From assembly GCA_014378845.1 (NCBI GenBank), contig JACMNB010000036.1, forward strand, positions 62,001 to 126,000: a DNA stretch of 64,000 nucleotides. Direction: 5' to 3'. Shown here piece after piece: positions 35,903-44,296 of the stretch (positions are counted from its first letter, which is position 1; the number at the start of each line of letters is the position of its first letter). The notes under the pieces were generated by a model that was not told the DNA's origin, did no database searches, and was given only the letters and a program-made list of their open reading frames with translations. A program made the translations under genes and the position numbers. This stretch comes from Methylotenera sp. (GTDB taxonomy: Bacteria > Pseudomonadota > Gammaproteobacteria > Burkholderiales > Methylophilaceae).

Positions 35903-37450
35903 ATGCCTAAAGTATTCAATAAAATAAGCTTAAGCCCTGCCCTACGCACTAGCATAGGCCTAGTTTCGTTGTTTATTGGTTGGCTATTTTTAATCGATAT
36001 TGTAATCGGTATTTGGCCAGATGAACATGCAATGACCAGAGCCTTACGCCAAAGCGCGAGTGAGAACCTTACTCTTCAAGCGGCAGCTTTATTACAATCT
36101 AATAACATTGCTGAACTTAGAAAACCCCTTGAAACCGCTGTTAAGCGCAATACCGATATGCAGTCGATTGCTATACGCACAAAAGCTGGCGTAATCTTTG
36201 CTCAATCAGGTAATCATCAAACCTTTTGGCAGCCAAGCTCTAATACCTTATCCACTTTAGACTTTGTGCGAGTTGAGCTTAAAGCCGATCGCGAGCGATG
36301 GGGCGATCTTGAAATCGCCTATCACCCATCTTCACCGCAAACACTCACCGGTTGGCTCATGCAACCACAAGTGTTGGCTTTTATACTGGCCGCTGTTGGC
36401 GGAGTTGCACTATTTTCGTTTTATTTACGCAAAATATTCGTTTATCTCGATCCTTCTGCCGTCATTCCTGATCGCGTCAGTGCTGCTTTTGATAATTTTA
36501 GTGAGGGCGTGATGATGGTGGACAAAACTGGCCGCATTATGCTGGCCAACAAAACATTGCGCAGCTGGGTAGAGGACAAAAATAATCCGCTATTTGGCAA
36601 GGCAAGCAAAGATTTAGCATGGCTAAAATCGGCCTTGCGCGAAGACCCTAAAAATTATCCTTGGATTAGGGCAATGGCCATGCAAGATGCGATTAATGGT
36701 TGGCAACTAGAGTTTAAAAAAGTCAACGGTGAAACGATTAAAGCGGTGCTTAACTGCTCGCCTATTCAAGATGCCGCCAAAAAAGTGCGCGGCTGTTTGG
36801 TTACCTTTGATAACGTAACTGAAATAGAGCGCGTCAATACTGAGCTAAAATTAACCATGGAGCAGCTCTATGTTTCACAATTAGCAATTGAAAAACAAAA
36901 TACCGAGCTGATTGAGTTAGCCACGCGCGATTCGTTAACCAGCTGCCTCAATAGACGCGCTTTTTTTGAAACTGCCGAGAAAATTTTTGCAAAACACACC
37001 GTAAAAAAACGTTCGCTGGTGTGCATTATGTCCGATATAGATCATTTTAAATCATTTAACGACCGCCACGGGCATGCAGTGGGCGATAAAGTATTGGTCG
37101 CTTTTGCAAAAACTTTATATGCTGGATTGCGTAATGAAGATTTGTTATGCCGCTATGGTGGTGAAGAATTTTGTATTTTACTGCCCGATGCTACGCCAGA
37201 AATGGCGCTGGAGATTGCAGAGCGCTTGCGTAGCGATGTGGAATCGCGCGCTGGCTCTTCGATTCGCGGCTCACTCGGTTTAAAAATTACCGCCAGCTTT
37301 GGCGTTGCCATTCTTAATCAAGAAATCGAATCCTTTAAAGCTATGCTAGACAAAGCTGACCAAGCTCTTTATGTGGCTAAAAGAAGCGGACGAAACTGCG
37401 TTAAAGTATGGGAAGAAACTGACAACAATCTGACTGTTGTTAGCGCTTAA
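35903..37450 (+). CDS. Membrane diguanylate cyclase with extracytoplasmic and PAS domains
   Basis: This 515-residue enzyme makes c-di-GMP. TM1 is about 16-37 (TSIGLVSLFIGWLFLIDIVIGI), a periplasmic domain is about 38-150, and TM2 is about 155-175 (VLAFILAAVGGVALFSFYL). A PAS-like domain is about 185-310 (FDNFSEGVMMVDKTGRIMLANK), a coiled linker follows, and a GGDEF domain is about 340-500 with active-site GGEEF (RYGGEEFCILLPD) and SDIDHFKSFNDRHGHAVGD. The signature is catalytically competent. An inhibitory RxxD site upstream of GGEEF is not obvious. The gene follows the small acidic-tail protein by 20 bp. The periplasmic sensor type is not recognised. Confidence 0.93.
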   Translation: MPKVFNKISLSPALRTSIGLVSLFIGWLFLIDIVIGIWPDEHAMTRALRQSASENLTLQAAALLQSNNIAELRKPLETAVKRNTDMQSIAIRTKAGVIFAQSGNHQTFWQPSSNTLSTLDFVRVELKADRERWGDLEIAYHPSSPQTLTGWLMQPQVLAFILAAVGGVALFSFYLRKIFVYLDPSAVIPDRVSAAFDNFSEGVMMVDKTGRIMLANKTLRSWVEDKNNPLFGKASKDLAWLKSALREDPKNYPWIRAMAMQDAINGWQLEFKKVNGETIKAVLNCSPIQDAAKKVRGCLVTFDNVTEIERVNTELKLTMEQLYVSQLAIEKQNTELIELATRDSLTSCLNRRAFFETAEKIFAKHTVKKRSLVCIMSDIDHFKSFNDRHGHAVGDKVLVAFAKTLYAGLRNEDLLCRYGGEEFCILLPDATPEMALEIAERLRSDVESRAGSSIRGSLGLKITASFGVAILNQEIESFKAMLDKADQALYVAKRSGRNCVKVWEETDNNLTVVSA

Positions 37451-37472
37451 CTAAGCAAAAAATTTAATCGGG

Positions 37473-40400
37473 CTAATATTTTAAATCTGCCCAAGTTTTT
37501 TCAAGGCGTTTAATCGATACTGGAAATGGCGTCTTTAATTCTTGCGCAAATAGCGATACGCGCAATTCTTCAATCAACCAGCGATAATTTTGCAAAACCT
37601 GTGGAATATCGAGATTAGCTTGATGTAAGCTACTTACTTTATCTTGCCATTTTTGCCAAATTGCGCCCACACTAGCAGCGTTTTTTCCATCGCGATCAGG
37701 ATTAGCAGGTTGCTTTTCAATGCGCAGTCGCAGCGCTTTTAAATAACGCGGCAAGTTTGGTAGATATTGCCACGGCGTGTTAGTAAAACAGTTTTTGTAC
37801 ACCAATAACTGCACTTGGCTTTCAACATCACGCTTTAATCGATTCACAGTTACCGGCATTTTGGCTTGGCTATTAATCAATAATTGATACTCGGTGGCTA
37901 TTGCTTGTGCTTGCCTTGCAATTGCCTCGCTTACCGCTGGCAGGCGGGTTCTAGCGCGGGCTTTTAGCTTCATAAAATCGGCGTTTGTGCGCGGCAAATC
38001 GTCTTCACCAATAAACGCGCGATCGCAAATCGCCGTAATCAAATCATCGCGCAAATCGTCTGGCGACATGACGCTGCGTAAAATTAGTGCGTATTGGTTA
38101 AAGCTCGGCAGGCCTTTTTCTAATTGCTTAATTTGCTCTTTAAGCTCAAAACGCATCAATCGGCAAACACCTTTTCGGTGATTAAGCGCCGCCTCACGCG
38201 CGGTGTCAAATAGCTTTACCGATACACTTTCTTCATCATCTTCTAGCGCAGGGTAGCCTGTTACTTTTAAGCCATCACGCTCAAAACTTAAAGTTTGAGG
38301 CAAATCGCCAAAATCCCATTGCTTTAGACCTGTTTTTTCGATGTCGGGCGAAGTGTTGCGAAACGTCAACTGCGCAGCTTGGCCAAGCTGCTGTTGCAAA
38401 GCCCGCCAATCGCGGCCCATTGCGAGCTCGCGCCCTGCGTCGTCAACAATGCTAAAGTTCATTAAGTGATGCACGGGCATTTCACTTAGCACCCAATCAT
38501 CTTGGCTGATTTTTAGGGTGGTTTTGTGCTGAATGTATATTGCTAACGATTCAATTAAGGATAGATTTTGTAATGCATCGCTACTTTTACCATCATTCCC
38601 GCGTAGGCGGGAATCCATCTGGTTTTCTGCGACAGAACTGGATTCAAACATACGCGCTGCAAAAAAAGCAGGATGCGACGGAGTGGGATTTTGCTCCATA
38701 TGTTCCAAAAACCCCGTCACAAACTCTGGAACAGGCACGCACACACGTCTAAAAGCCTTAGGCAGCGCTTTAATCAAATAGGTTAACTTCTCGCGCAACA
38801 TGCCTGGCACCAGCCAATTTGTTGGCGTGTGGTCAAGTTGATTGAGTAGCGCTAGTGGCACAGTCGCAGTCACGCCATCTAACACATGGCCTGGCTCAAA
38901 TCGATATTTTAAATGTAGCGCAACTGACTCCCTCCCCATTTCAGGGGGAAGGTTGGAATGAGGGTGAGCGGCAACTTGAGATTGGGAAATACTAGCATCA
39001 CGCACATTTTTACCCCCACCCTTGCCCTCACCCTTGAAGTTGGTAGGGAAAAGAGTAAGCGTTTCTGGAAACTGCACCGCCGTAATCGCGTCTGCTCCGT
39101 GGCGCATTAAGTCATCGCGGGTTAGATACAGTAATTTAGGATTGACCCTTTCCGCAGCCTCGCGCCATTTTTCAAAACTCGCTGCGTTGACAATTTCAGC
39201 AGGAATTTTGGCATCATAAAAAGCAAATAATTGGTGTTCATCAACCAACACATCTTGGCGGCGAGCTTTGTGCTCTAATTCTTCCACTTCAGCAATCAAG
39301 CGTTCATTTGCCGTAAAAAAAGCTGCGCGCGTATCAAATTCACCATTACCAAGCGCCTCGCGAATAAAAATCTCACGCGATTCGCTTGGGTTAATCGGCC
39401 CGTAATGAACGCGGCGCTTGGGGATAATCGTCAGGCCGTACAGCGAAACGCGCTCCCACGCGTTCACCATGCCCATTTTTCTATCCCAGCGTGGGTCGGT
39501 GTATTGGCTTTCGGTTAAGCCTCTTGCTAACGGCTCTATCCAATCAGGTTCAATTTTGGCCACACAACGTGCATACAGTTTGCTGGTGTCTACCAGCTCG
39601 GCCGCAATCACCCATTTTGGCCGCGTTTTCTTTAAGCCGCTGCCAGGTGCCACAAAAAAACGAATACCGCGCGCGCCAGCATAACTATCATTGTCGCCAT
39701 CTTTAAAGCCAATGTTACCCAACAAACCCGCTAGTAATGCTTTGTGGATTTGTTCAAATGTGGTCTCTTTCATTCCCTCGCTCTTTAAGGGCGAGGGAAT
39801 TATGAAACCAAGCTCTTCAACAATTTGCTTAATCTGCCCATGCAACTCGCGCCATTCTTTCAATCGCAAAAATGACAGAAAATTAGCATGGCAAATATTC
39901 AATAAATCTTTATTCGATTTTTTAGTGTTGAGCGCGTTATCATAAAAATCCCAAATCTTCAAATAACTCATAAAATCTGAGCCTTCGCCAATAAACTTAG
40001 CATGTGCGTTATCGGCCGCTTCGCGCTTATCCATTGGCCGCTCGCGCGGATCTTGCATACTTAATACGCTGGCAATAATCAAAATTTCGCTTAAGCAGTT
40101 CTCACGTTTTGCAGCCAAAATCATGCGTGCTACTCTTGGGTCAAGCGGCAATTTGGCTAACTGCAAGCCAATGTCGGTAATTTGACGTTTGCTATCCACC
40201 GCGCCTAACTCTTGCAGCAATTGATAACCGTCAGTTATCAGGCGGCTAGAAGGCGCTTCAATAAATGGAAAGTCTTCTATATCGCCCAACCGCAGCGCCG
40301 CCATACGCAAAATCACACTGGCCAGTGAGCTACGTAAAATTTCAGGCTCGGTAAATTCCGCTCTGCCGTCATAATCTAACTCGGAATACAAGCGCACACA

Positions 40401-41774
40401 AATGCCATTAGAAACCCGCCCGCAGCGGCCCGCACGTTGTTTAGCAGCGGCTTGGCTAATCTTTTCTATCTGCAATTGTTCTACTTTAGCGCGTACGCTG
40501 TAGCGGTTCATGCGCGCTAGCCCTGCATCAATCACGTACTTAATGCCAGGCACGGTGAGCGATGTTTCGGCAACATTAGTTGCCAAAACAATACGACGCG
40601 CACTGTGCGGCTTGAATATTTTTTGCTGATCTTCAATGCTTAATCGCGCAAAAAGCGGCAAAACTTCGATATGTTTTAACTTGGCTGAGCGGCCCTGATA
40701 TTTTCTTAAGTGTTCGGCGGTGTCGCGAATTTCGCGCTCACCTGGCAAAAAAACCAAAATATCGCCGTCACCTTGCCGCAACAAATCATCTGCGGCGTCC
40801 ATAATCGCTTCTTCGATGGCTTCTTCTTCGTCATCCTCTTCAAGCCAGCGCGCTTCTGTTTTGGCTTTTCTAGCAATACCCAAAATATTTCCATTAGAAA
40901 TATTTTCAAAAGATGCGTCTGTTTCATCATCTAAATCAAATTGTGCATTGTCAGCTTCGGCGGTTTCTTTAGCACGAAAACCAGCTTTGCCAAGTGGTCT
41001 GTAGCGGATTTCTACGGGATAAGTTCTGCCCGAAACCTCTATCACAGGAGCGCCGCTGAAGTGACTAGAAAAGCGCTCTGCGTCTATGGTTGCCGATGTT
41101 ACGATGACTTTTAAATCGGGCCGTTTTGGCAGCAGCTGTTTTAAATAACCAAGCAAAAAATCAATATTTAAACTGCGCTCGTGCGCCTCATCAATAATAA
41201 TCGTGTCATAGGCATTTAAAAATTTGTCGCCTTGCGTTTCGGCCAGCAAAATGCCGTCCGTCATCAATTTAACGTAGCTACCTTCAGTAATTTTGTCGTT
41301 AAAGCGTACTTTGTAGCCGACGACTTCTCCTAGTGGCGAATTTAACTCTTGCGCGATTCGTGACGCCACCGAGCGCGCAGCAATGCGGCGCGGCTGCGTG
41401 TGGCCGATTAAACCCGCAACGCCGCGGCCAAGCTCAAGGCAAATTTTTGGCAACTGCGTGGTTTTGCCGCTACCCGTTTCGCCGCACACAATCACTACTT
41501 GGTTGTTTTTAATTGCTAAAGCAATTTCATTGCGACGGCTTGATACTGGCAGCTCTAGCGGGTATTCTGGCTTGGGTAAACTGGCTAAACGCGCTGCATA
41601 TTTGGCTTGCGAATGTTGAATTTTTTGGGAAATTTCAGCCAAGTTACGTTCAATTGGCTTATTTTGATTGGCTAATTGTTGCGCTTGATTAATGCGATTT
41701 TTTAAGCCAAAACGATCTGCCAACATACATGTGGCAAGCGCGTCATACAATATTTGAGTGGAGTTTTGTGCCAT
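37473..41774 (-). CDS. hrpA: ATP-dependent RNA helicase HrpA with in-frame repeat insertions
   Basis: This is a DEAH-box RNA helicase linked to ribosome rescue and mRNA processing. The protein has about 1433 residues, against about 1300 in E. coli. The helicase core has GETGSGKTTQ, HTQPRRIAARSVASRI, IIDEAHERSLNIDFLLGYL, VTSATIDAERF, ATNVAETSLTVPGIKYVID and QRAGRCGRVSNG, followed by the HA2, OB and long HrpA C-terminal domains ending RWLIEELRVSLFAQEL. Extra length comes from an acidic insertion between helicase lobes (about residues 280-330) and from three dispersed-repeat insertions at about residues 659-668, 908-950 and 1040-1062, each keeping the frame. I chose the ATG at 41774 over a TTG at 41804. 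Core motifs are intact, so activity is likely. Confidence 0.94.
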   Translation of the reverse strand: MAQNSTQILYDALATCMLADRFGLKNRINQAQQLANQNKPIERNLAEISQKIQHSQAKYAARLASLPKPEYPLELPVSSRRNEIALAIKNNQVVIVCGETGSGKTTQLPKICLELGRGVAGLIGHTQPRRIAARSVASRIAQELNSPLGEVVGYKVRFNDKITEGSYVKLMTDGILLAETQGDKFLNAYDTIIIDEAHERSLNIDFLLGYLKQLLPKRPDLKVIVTSATIDAERFSSHFSGAPVIEVSGRTYPVEIRYRPLGKAGFRAKETAEADNAQFDLDDETDASFENISNGNILGIARKAKTEARWLEEDDEEEAIEEAIMDAADDLLRQGDGDILVFLPGEREIRDTAEHLRKYQGRSAKLKHIEVLPLFARLSIEDQQKIFKPHSARRIVLATNVAETSLTVPGIKYVIDAGLARMNRYSVRAKVEQLQIEKISQAAAKQRAGRCGRVSNGICVRLYSELDYDGRAEFTEPEILRSSLASVILRMAALRLGDIEDFPFIEAPSSRLITDGYQLLQELGAVDSKRQITDIGLQLAKLPLDPRVARMILAAKRENCLSEILIIASVLSMQDPRERPMDKREAADNAHAKFIGEGSDFMSYLKIWDFYDNALNTKKSNKDLLNICHANFLSFLRLKEWRELHGQIKQIVEELGFIIPSPLKSEGMKETTFEQIHKALLAGLLGNIGFKDGDNDSYAGARGIRFFVAPGSGLKKTRPKWVIAAELVDTSKLYARCVAKIEPDWIEPLARGLTESQYTDPRWDRKMGMVNAWERVSLYGLTIIPKRRVHYGPINPSESREIFIREALGNGEFDTRAAFFTANERLIAEVEELEHKARRQDVLVDEHQLFAFYDAKIPAEIVNAASFEKWREAAERVNPKLLYLTRDDLMRHGADAITAVQFPETLTLFPTNFKGEGKGGGKNVRDASISQSQVAAHPHSNLPPEMGRESVALHLKYRFEPGHVLDGVTATVPLALLNQLDHTPTNWLVPGMLREKLTYLIKALPKAFRRVCVPVPEFVTGFLEHMEQNPTPSHPAFFAARMFESSSVAENQMDSRLRGNDGKSSDALQNLSLIESLAIYIQHKTTLKISQDDWVLSEMPVHHLMNFSIVDDAGRELAMGRDWRALQQQLGQAAQLTFRNTSPDIEKTGLKQWDFGDLPQTLSFERDGLKVTGYPALEDDEESVSVKLFDTAREAALNHRKGVCRLMRFELKEQIKQLEKGLPSFNQYALILRSVMSPDDLRDDLITAICDRAFIGEDDLPRTNADFMKLKARARTRLPAVSEAIARQAQAIATEYQLLINSQAKMPVTVNRLKRDVESQVQLLVYKNCFTNTPWQYLPNLPRYLKALRLRIEKQPANPDRDGKNAASVGAIWQKWQDKVSSLHQANLDIPQVLQNYRWLIEELRVSLFAQELKTPFPVSIKRLEKTWADLKY
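38592..38645. repeat. dRS3-like palindrome inside hrpA
   Basis: ATTCCC-8-GGGAAT at 38595-38614 exactly fits the neisserial dRS3 consensus (ATTCCC N8 GGGAAT), followed by a reversed partial arm, CTGGATTC, near 38638. On the minus strand it is translated in frame as DSRLRGNDGK within HrpA. Confidence 0.85.
38928..39052. repeat. Dispersed C/G-tract repeat inside hrpA (same family as 11741-11880)
   Basis: The left arm (38928-38968) contains CAGGGGGAAGGTTGGAATGA and GGGTGAG. The right arm (about 39010-39050) has ACCCCCACCCTTGCCCTCAC. It encodes about 40 Gly/Pro/His-rich HrpA residues that have no counterpart in the E. coli protein, where a six-residue loop occupies the place. Confidence 0.85.
39772..39800. 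repeat. Short palindromic repeat inside hrpA
   Basis: Perfect 10-bp arms ATTCCCTCGC (39772-39781) and GCGAGGGAAT (39791-39800) surround a 9-base centre. In HrpA it encodes IPSPLKSEGM, at the site where E. coli HrpA reads roughly PVNSEPAEY. Confidence 0.8.
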
Positions 41775-41861
41775 TATCGCTATTTTAACATGTGCGTCTT
41801 GCAACCAAACGCTAAAACACTTAAATTAACGTCACCGTTTTATTAAAAAAGGATCGCCATT

Positions 41862-42269
41862 ATGCTTAAATTTTTACCCGCTTACATTCTTGTCATCATT
41901 GCCATGTTTAGTCTCGATCTCATTTGGCTATCGCAAATTGCCCAGCCGCTGTACCAAGCTGGCATTGGGCATTTAATGGCAACTGAACCTAGATTGGGTT
42001 TTGCGGCGCTGTTTTACTTGGTGTTTGTATTTGGGCTTATGTGGTTTGCTGTAAGGCCAAATGTGGCAGCAAAAGGTTTAAAAAGCGCCTTTATTGCGGG
42101 GGCGGTTTTTGGGTTTTTTGTCTATGCCAGTTATGATTTAACTAACTTAGCGCTGTTAAAAGATTGGCCGCTGAATTTGTCTTTAATTGATATGACTTGG
42201 GGCACAGTATTAAGCGCAACCTGCGCGGCTGTTGGCAAGTTTGTGTTCGATAAAAGTAATAAAGTTTAA
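41862..42269 (+). CDS. DUF2177-family small membrane protein
   Basis: This is a 135-residue inner-membrane protein with four TM helices: YILVIIAMFSLDLIWLS, FAALFYLVFVFGLMWFAV, AFIAGAVFGFFVYASYDL and a last one around TWGTVLSATCAAVGKFVF. The motifs DLIWL, the YASYDLTNLALLKDWP segment and the final TWGT are typical of DUF2177. Function unknown. A strong AAAGGA precedes the ATG. It is divergent from hrpA and convergent with the ligase gene. Confidence 0.87.
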   Translation: MLKFLPAYILVIIAMFSLDLIWLSQIAQPLYQAGIGHLMATEPRLGFAALFYLVFVFGLMWFAVRPNVAAKGLKSAFIAGAVFGFFVYASYDLTNLALLKDWPLNLSLIDMTWGTVLSATCAAVGKFVFDKSNKV

Positions 42270-42291
42270 CTAAAACTAGCGTTCGGCATGG

Positions 42292-43176
42292 CTACTTTTC
42301 ATCTCGCACACGCAAAAATCGCGCAAACTTTGGCTTGCCATTTTTGGTAAAGTCTTTATATGTGTAGGTAACCAAACTGCCGATTTTCGGCGGGTTTTCA
42401 CGCTCTGCATCGCTCAAACCTGTGCCTAATTTAAAGGTAATACCTTCTGGCGTTTTTACCACCAAGGCGCCTAGCTTGCCTTGGTATTTACCTTTACCTG
42501 CTGTGTGTGCAATCACTGTCGCCTCTCCATCGTATAAAGGTTTTAGCTTAACCAAAACGGCACTTCTGCCTGTGGTATATTCGGCACTTGCAAGATGCAA
42601 CATAAGCCCTTCGCCGCCACTTTTTACCACTTGCTTAAGTCTTGCCTGTAGCGCCGCATCATCTTTCAACCTAAATTGTGTCACAACCTTTAACTGAGGC
42701 GCTTTGTTATCAATATGGGCTTGATTAACAATTGCAACCATACGTTTTGCGCGCGCTTCAAACGTGCCAGTGGCATCAGGCAACTCGAAAATATTGTAAG
42801 TAATGCCTTGCCATTCTGCGTCAATCGGCACATCTTTGCGCACCGCGCCAGATAGCGCATCAAACTGGCCGCGGCCTAGCCACAATTCGCCATCAAGCGG
42901 CGTTTTGGGTAAATCTTTGGTAAACCAAGCTGGCGCGTTAATTAGGTTGCCTTGCCGAGAATATAATTGTTTACCATCCCACATGGCGCGCACGCCGTCA
43001 TATTTTTCGCTAATTAAATATTGCGTGACATCAACGCCGCTTTTGTATTGCTGCGCTAATAAAAATTGAGGTGCAGCTTCGGCTGCAAAAGCTTTGTATG
43101 GTAAAATAAAAGCGTCAATAACGCTGGCATATAGCGTTAATAATTGGCATAAAAAAAATCGGCGATTGTGCTGCAT
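42292..43176 (-). CDS. ligE: Exported ATP-dependent DNA ligase, LigE type
   Basis: This is a minimal ATP-dependent DNA ligase of 294 residues from the ATG at 43176. The adenylation Lys58 is in motif I SEKYDGVRAMWDG. Other motifs are TPLDGELWLGRGQF (III), SGGEGLMLHL (IV) and VLVKLKPLYDGEATVI (V). A short OB domain ends it (FKLGTGLSDAERENPPKIG). The N-terminus has a signal-peptide pattern: basic HNRR, hydrophobic core, then KAFAAEA. LigE-type enzymes of Neisseria, Vibrio and others are known to carry such leaders and are proposed to act on extracellular or incoming DNA. An ATG at 43212 is in frame, but lies against the end of a decayed RAYT copy. No competence gene is adjacent here. Confidence 0.9.
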   Translation of the reverse strand: MQHNRRFFLCQLLTLYASVIDAFILPYKAFAAEAAPQFLLAQQYKSGVDVTQYLISEKYDGVRAMWDGKQLYSRQGNLINAPAWFTKDLPKTPLDGELWLGRGQFDALSGAVRKDVPIDAEWQGITYNIFELPDATGTFEARAKRMVAIVNQAHIDNKAPQLKVVTQFRLKDDAALQARLKQVVKSGGEGLMLHLASAEYTTGRSAVLVKLKPLYDGEATVIAHTAGKGKYQGKLGALVVKTPEGITFKLGTGLSDAERENPPKIGSLVTYTYKDFTKNGKPKFARFLRVRDEK

Positions 43177-43217
43177 GGTGCTTAGTCTAAAGCAATCAGG
43201 CTCGCATTTCATTCATT

Positions 43218-43539
43218 TCTTTCTTCGGCCGCCCTGCCCTTCCCATAATGTGCCGCTGCGCATATAGGTTTTGTTAATATACTGCACATAACGCTGACCA
43301 AGCGCTTTCATCATCGCGCCCACCGCTTAGGTTTTTTCGGTAGAAACTAGCAAGTGAACATGATTCGTCATCAACACATAGGCGTGAATGTTACATGCGG
43401 TTTTATCGGCATATTCTTTCAGCCATTGCAGATAAATTTGGTAATCTTCATCGGCATAAAAGCAAACTTGGCGGTTGTTGCCGCGTTGAATAATGTGTTG
43501 CGGCACGTTGGGGAGGATAACGCGGGGGCGGCGGGGCAT
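43218..43539 (-). pseudogene. Decayed REP-associated tyrosine transposase (RAYT), copy 1
   Basis: The start MPRRPRVILPNVPQHIIQRG and the HUH motif MTNHVHLLV are intact. A nonsense codon (TAA, complement of 43331-43333 region) follows VSTEKT where copy 2 reads Ala. After GTLWEG a large internal deletion of roughly 360 bp joins directly to the last codons GRRKK. What remains is about a third to a half of the gene. It is nearly identical to the matching parts of copy 2 (44297-44997) and lies in the same orientation. RAYTs are domesticated Y1 transposases linked to REP palindrome spread. This copy cannot be active. Confidence 0.85.
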
Positions 43540-43606
43540 GGGTGGCCTAATTAATAAATATTAAAACGCTAAATTGTATGATTTAATCGTGGTTAGCTCA
43601 GTCTGT
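43540..43606. repeat. Leader repeat shared by both RAYT copies (copy 1)
   Basis: About 67 bp upstream of RAYT copy 1 match 44998-45064 upstream of copy 2 with about one mismatch. They include TTAATAAATATTAAAACGCT and GTGGTTAGCTCAGTCTGT. Similarity stops at 43606/45064, marking the boundary of the duplicated unit. Confidence 0.85.
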
Positions 43607-43690
43607 GCCTTATTATTGTCATGCCTTATTATTGTCCCCTCTTATTTACATTTACTGCAAAGTGGCATATGATGCTTGCATTAGGCATCA
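43606..43690 (+). promoter_or_regulatory. vapBC upstream region: tandem repeat and candidate operator
   Basis: A 16-bp unit, TGCCTTATTATTGTCA (43606-43621), is repeated at once from 43622. Further on, TGATGC (43670-43675) and GCATCA (43685-43690) form an inverted repeat with 9 bp between, 15 bp before the vapB ATG. VapB ribbon-helix-helix proteins usually bind such palindromes to autoregulate. The operator role is inference. Confidence 0.5.
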
Positions 43691-43705
43691 GTTTAAGGAT
43701 TCAAC

Positions 43706-43933
43706 ATGCGTGCAATTATCGAAATACCAGAAAAGCAAATTAGTGATTTAGCACTAATCGCTAAAACAAAAAAATTACCGAGAGCCGAAATTATTCGCCA
43801 AGCCATTGCGGTTTACATCGCCAACAACAAGCCATCGGCCACGCCCGCTTTTGGTTTATGGGCAAAACACAGCACTAAGTGTCAAGGGCAAGATGGCATG
43901 CACTATCAAGAGAAAGTGCGTGCTGAATGGTAA
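43706..43933 (+). CDS. vapB: Ribbon-helix-helix antitoxin (VapB-type)
   Basis: This is a 75-residue antitoxin. The N-terminal ribbon-helix-helix is RAIIEIPEKQISDLALIAKTKKLPRAEIIRQAIAVY (quoted in parts: strand RAIIEIPE, helix ISDLALIAKTKK, helix RAEIIRQAIAVYI). A flexible C-terminus (AFGLWAKHS to YQEKVRAEW) should wrap the toxin. It overlaps vapC by 7 bp, so translation is coupled. AAGGA precedes the ATG. The pair sits between two decayed RAYT copies on the opposite strand. It appears intact. Confidence 0.88.
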   Translation: MRAIIEIPEKQISDLALIAKTKKLPRAEIIRQAIAVYIANNKPSATPAFGLWAKHSTKCQGQDGMHYQEKVRAEW

Positions 43934-44292
43934 AAGTACTGTTAGACACCAATATCCTCATTGATTACCTAAATGGCCTAACGCAAGCCCAAGCAGAACT
44001 AAACCGTTTTGATGATAAAGCCATCAGCTTAATTACTTGGATGGAAGTCATGATAGGTACAACAGCGGCAACGCAAGCCGATACAAAGCTATTTTTAGCC
44101 ACGTTTGAGCTATTAACCATTGATGATGCAGTTGCGGCACAAGCCGTGTTATTGCGCCAAACTAATCGCATTAAATTACCCGATGCCATTATTTGGGCAA
44201 CGGCGCAAATACATCACCGAATCTTAATCACGCGTAATACAAAAGACTTTGCAGAAAACGAGCCGGGAGTGATGGTTCCTTATCATGTTTAA
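43927..44292 (+). CDS. vapC: PIN-domain toxin ribonuclease (VapC-type)
   Basis: This is a 121-residue PIN endoribonuclease, typically cutting initiator tRNA or other structured RNAs. The acidic active-site residues are all present: Asp7 (VLLDTNILIDYL), Glu40 (ITWMEVMIG), Asp86 (KLPDAIIWATA), and the Asn104/Asp107 region (ITRNTKDFAE). Its length is slightly short of the usual 125-135 but complete. Its start lies inside vapB. Nothing suggests inactivation. The specific RNA target cannot be told from the sequence. Confidence 0.9.
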   Translation: MVKVLLDTNILIDYLNGLTQAQAELNRFDDKAISLITWMEVMIGTTAATQADTKLFLATFELLTIDDAVAAQAVLLRQTNRIKLPDAIIWATAQIHHRILITRNTKDFAENEPGVMVPYHV

Positions 44293-44296
44293 TGCA

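Noticed and set aside
40880-41000. Acidic insertion in HrpA as a fourth repeat insertion
   Set aside because: It encodes about 50 residues absent in E. coli HrpA, but the DNA has no palindrome and no match to other repeats in the window; probably a normal family insertion.
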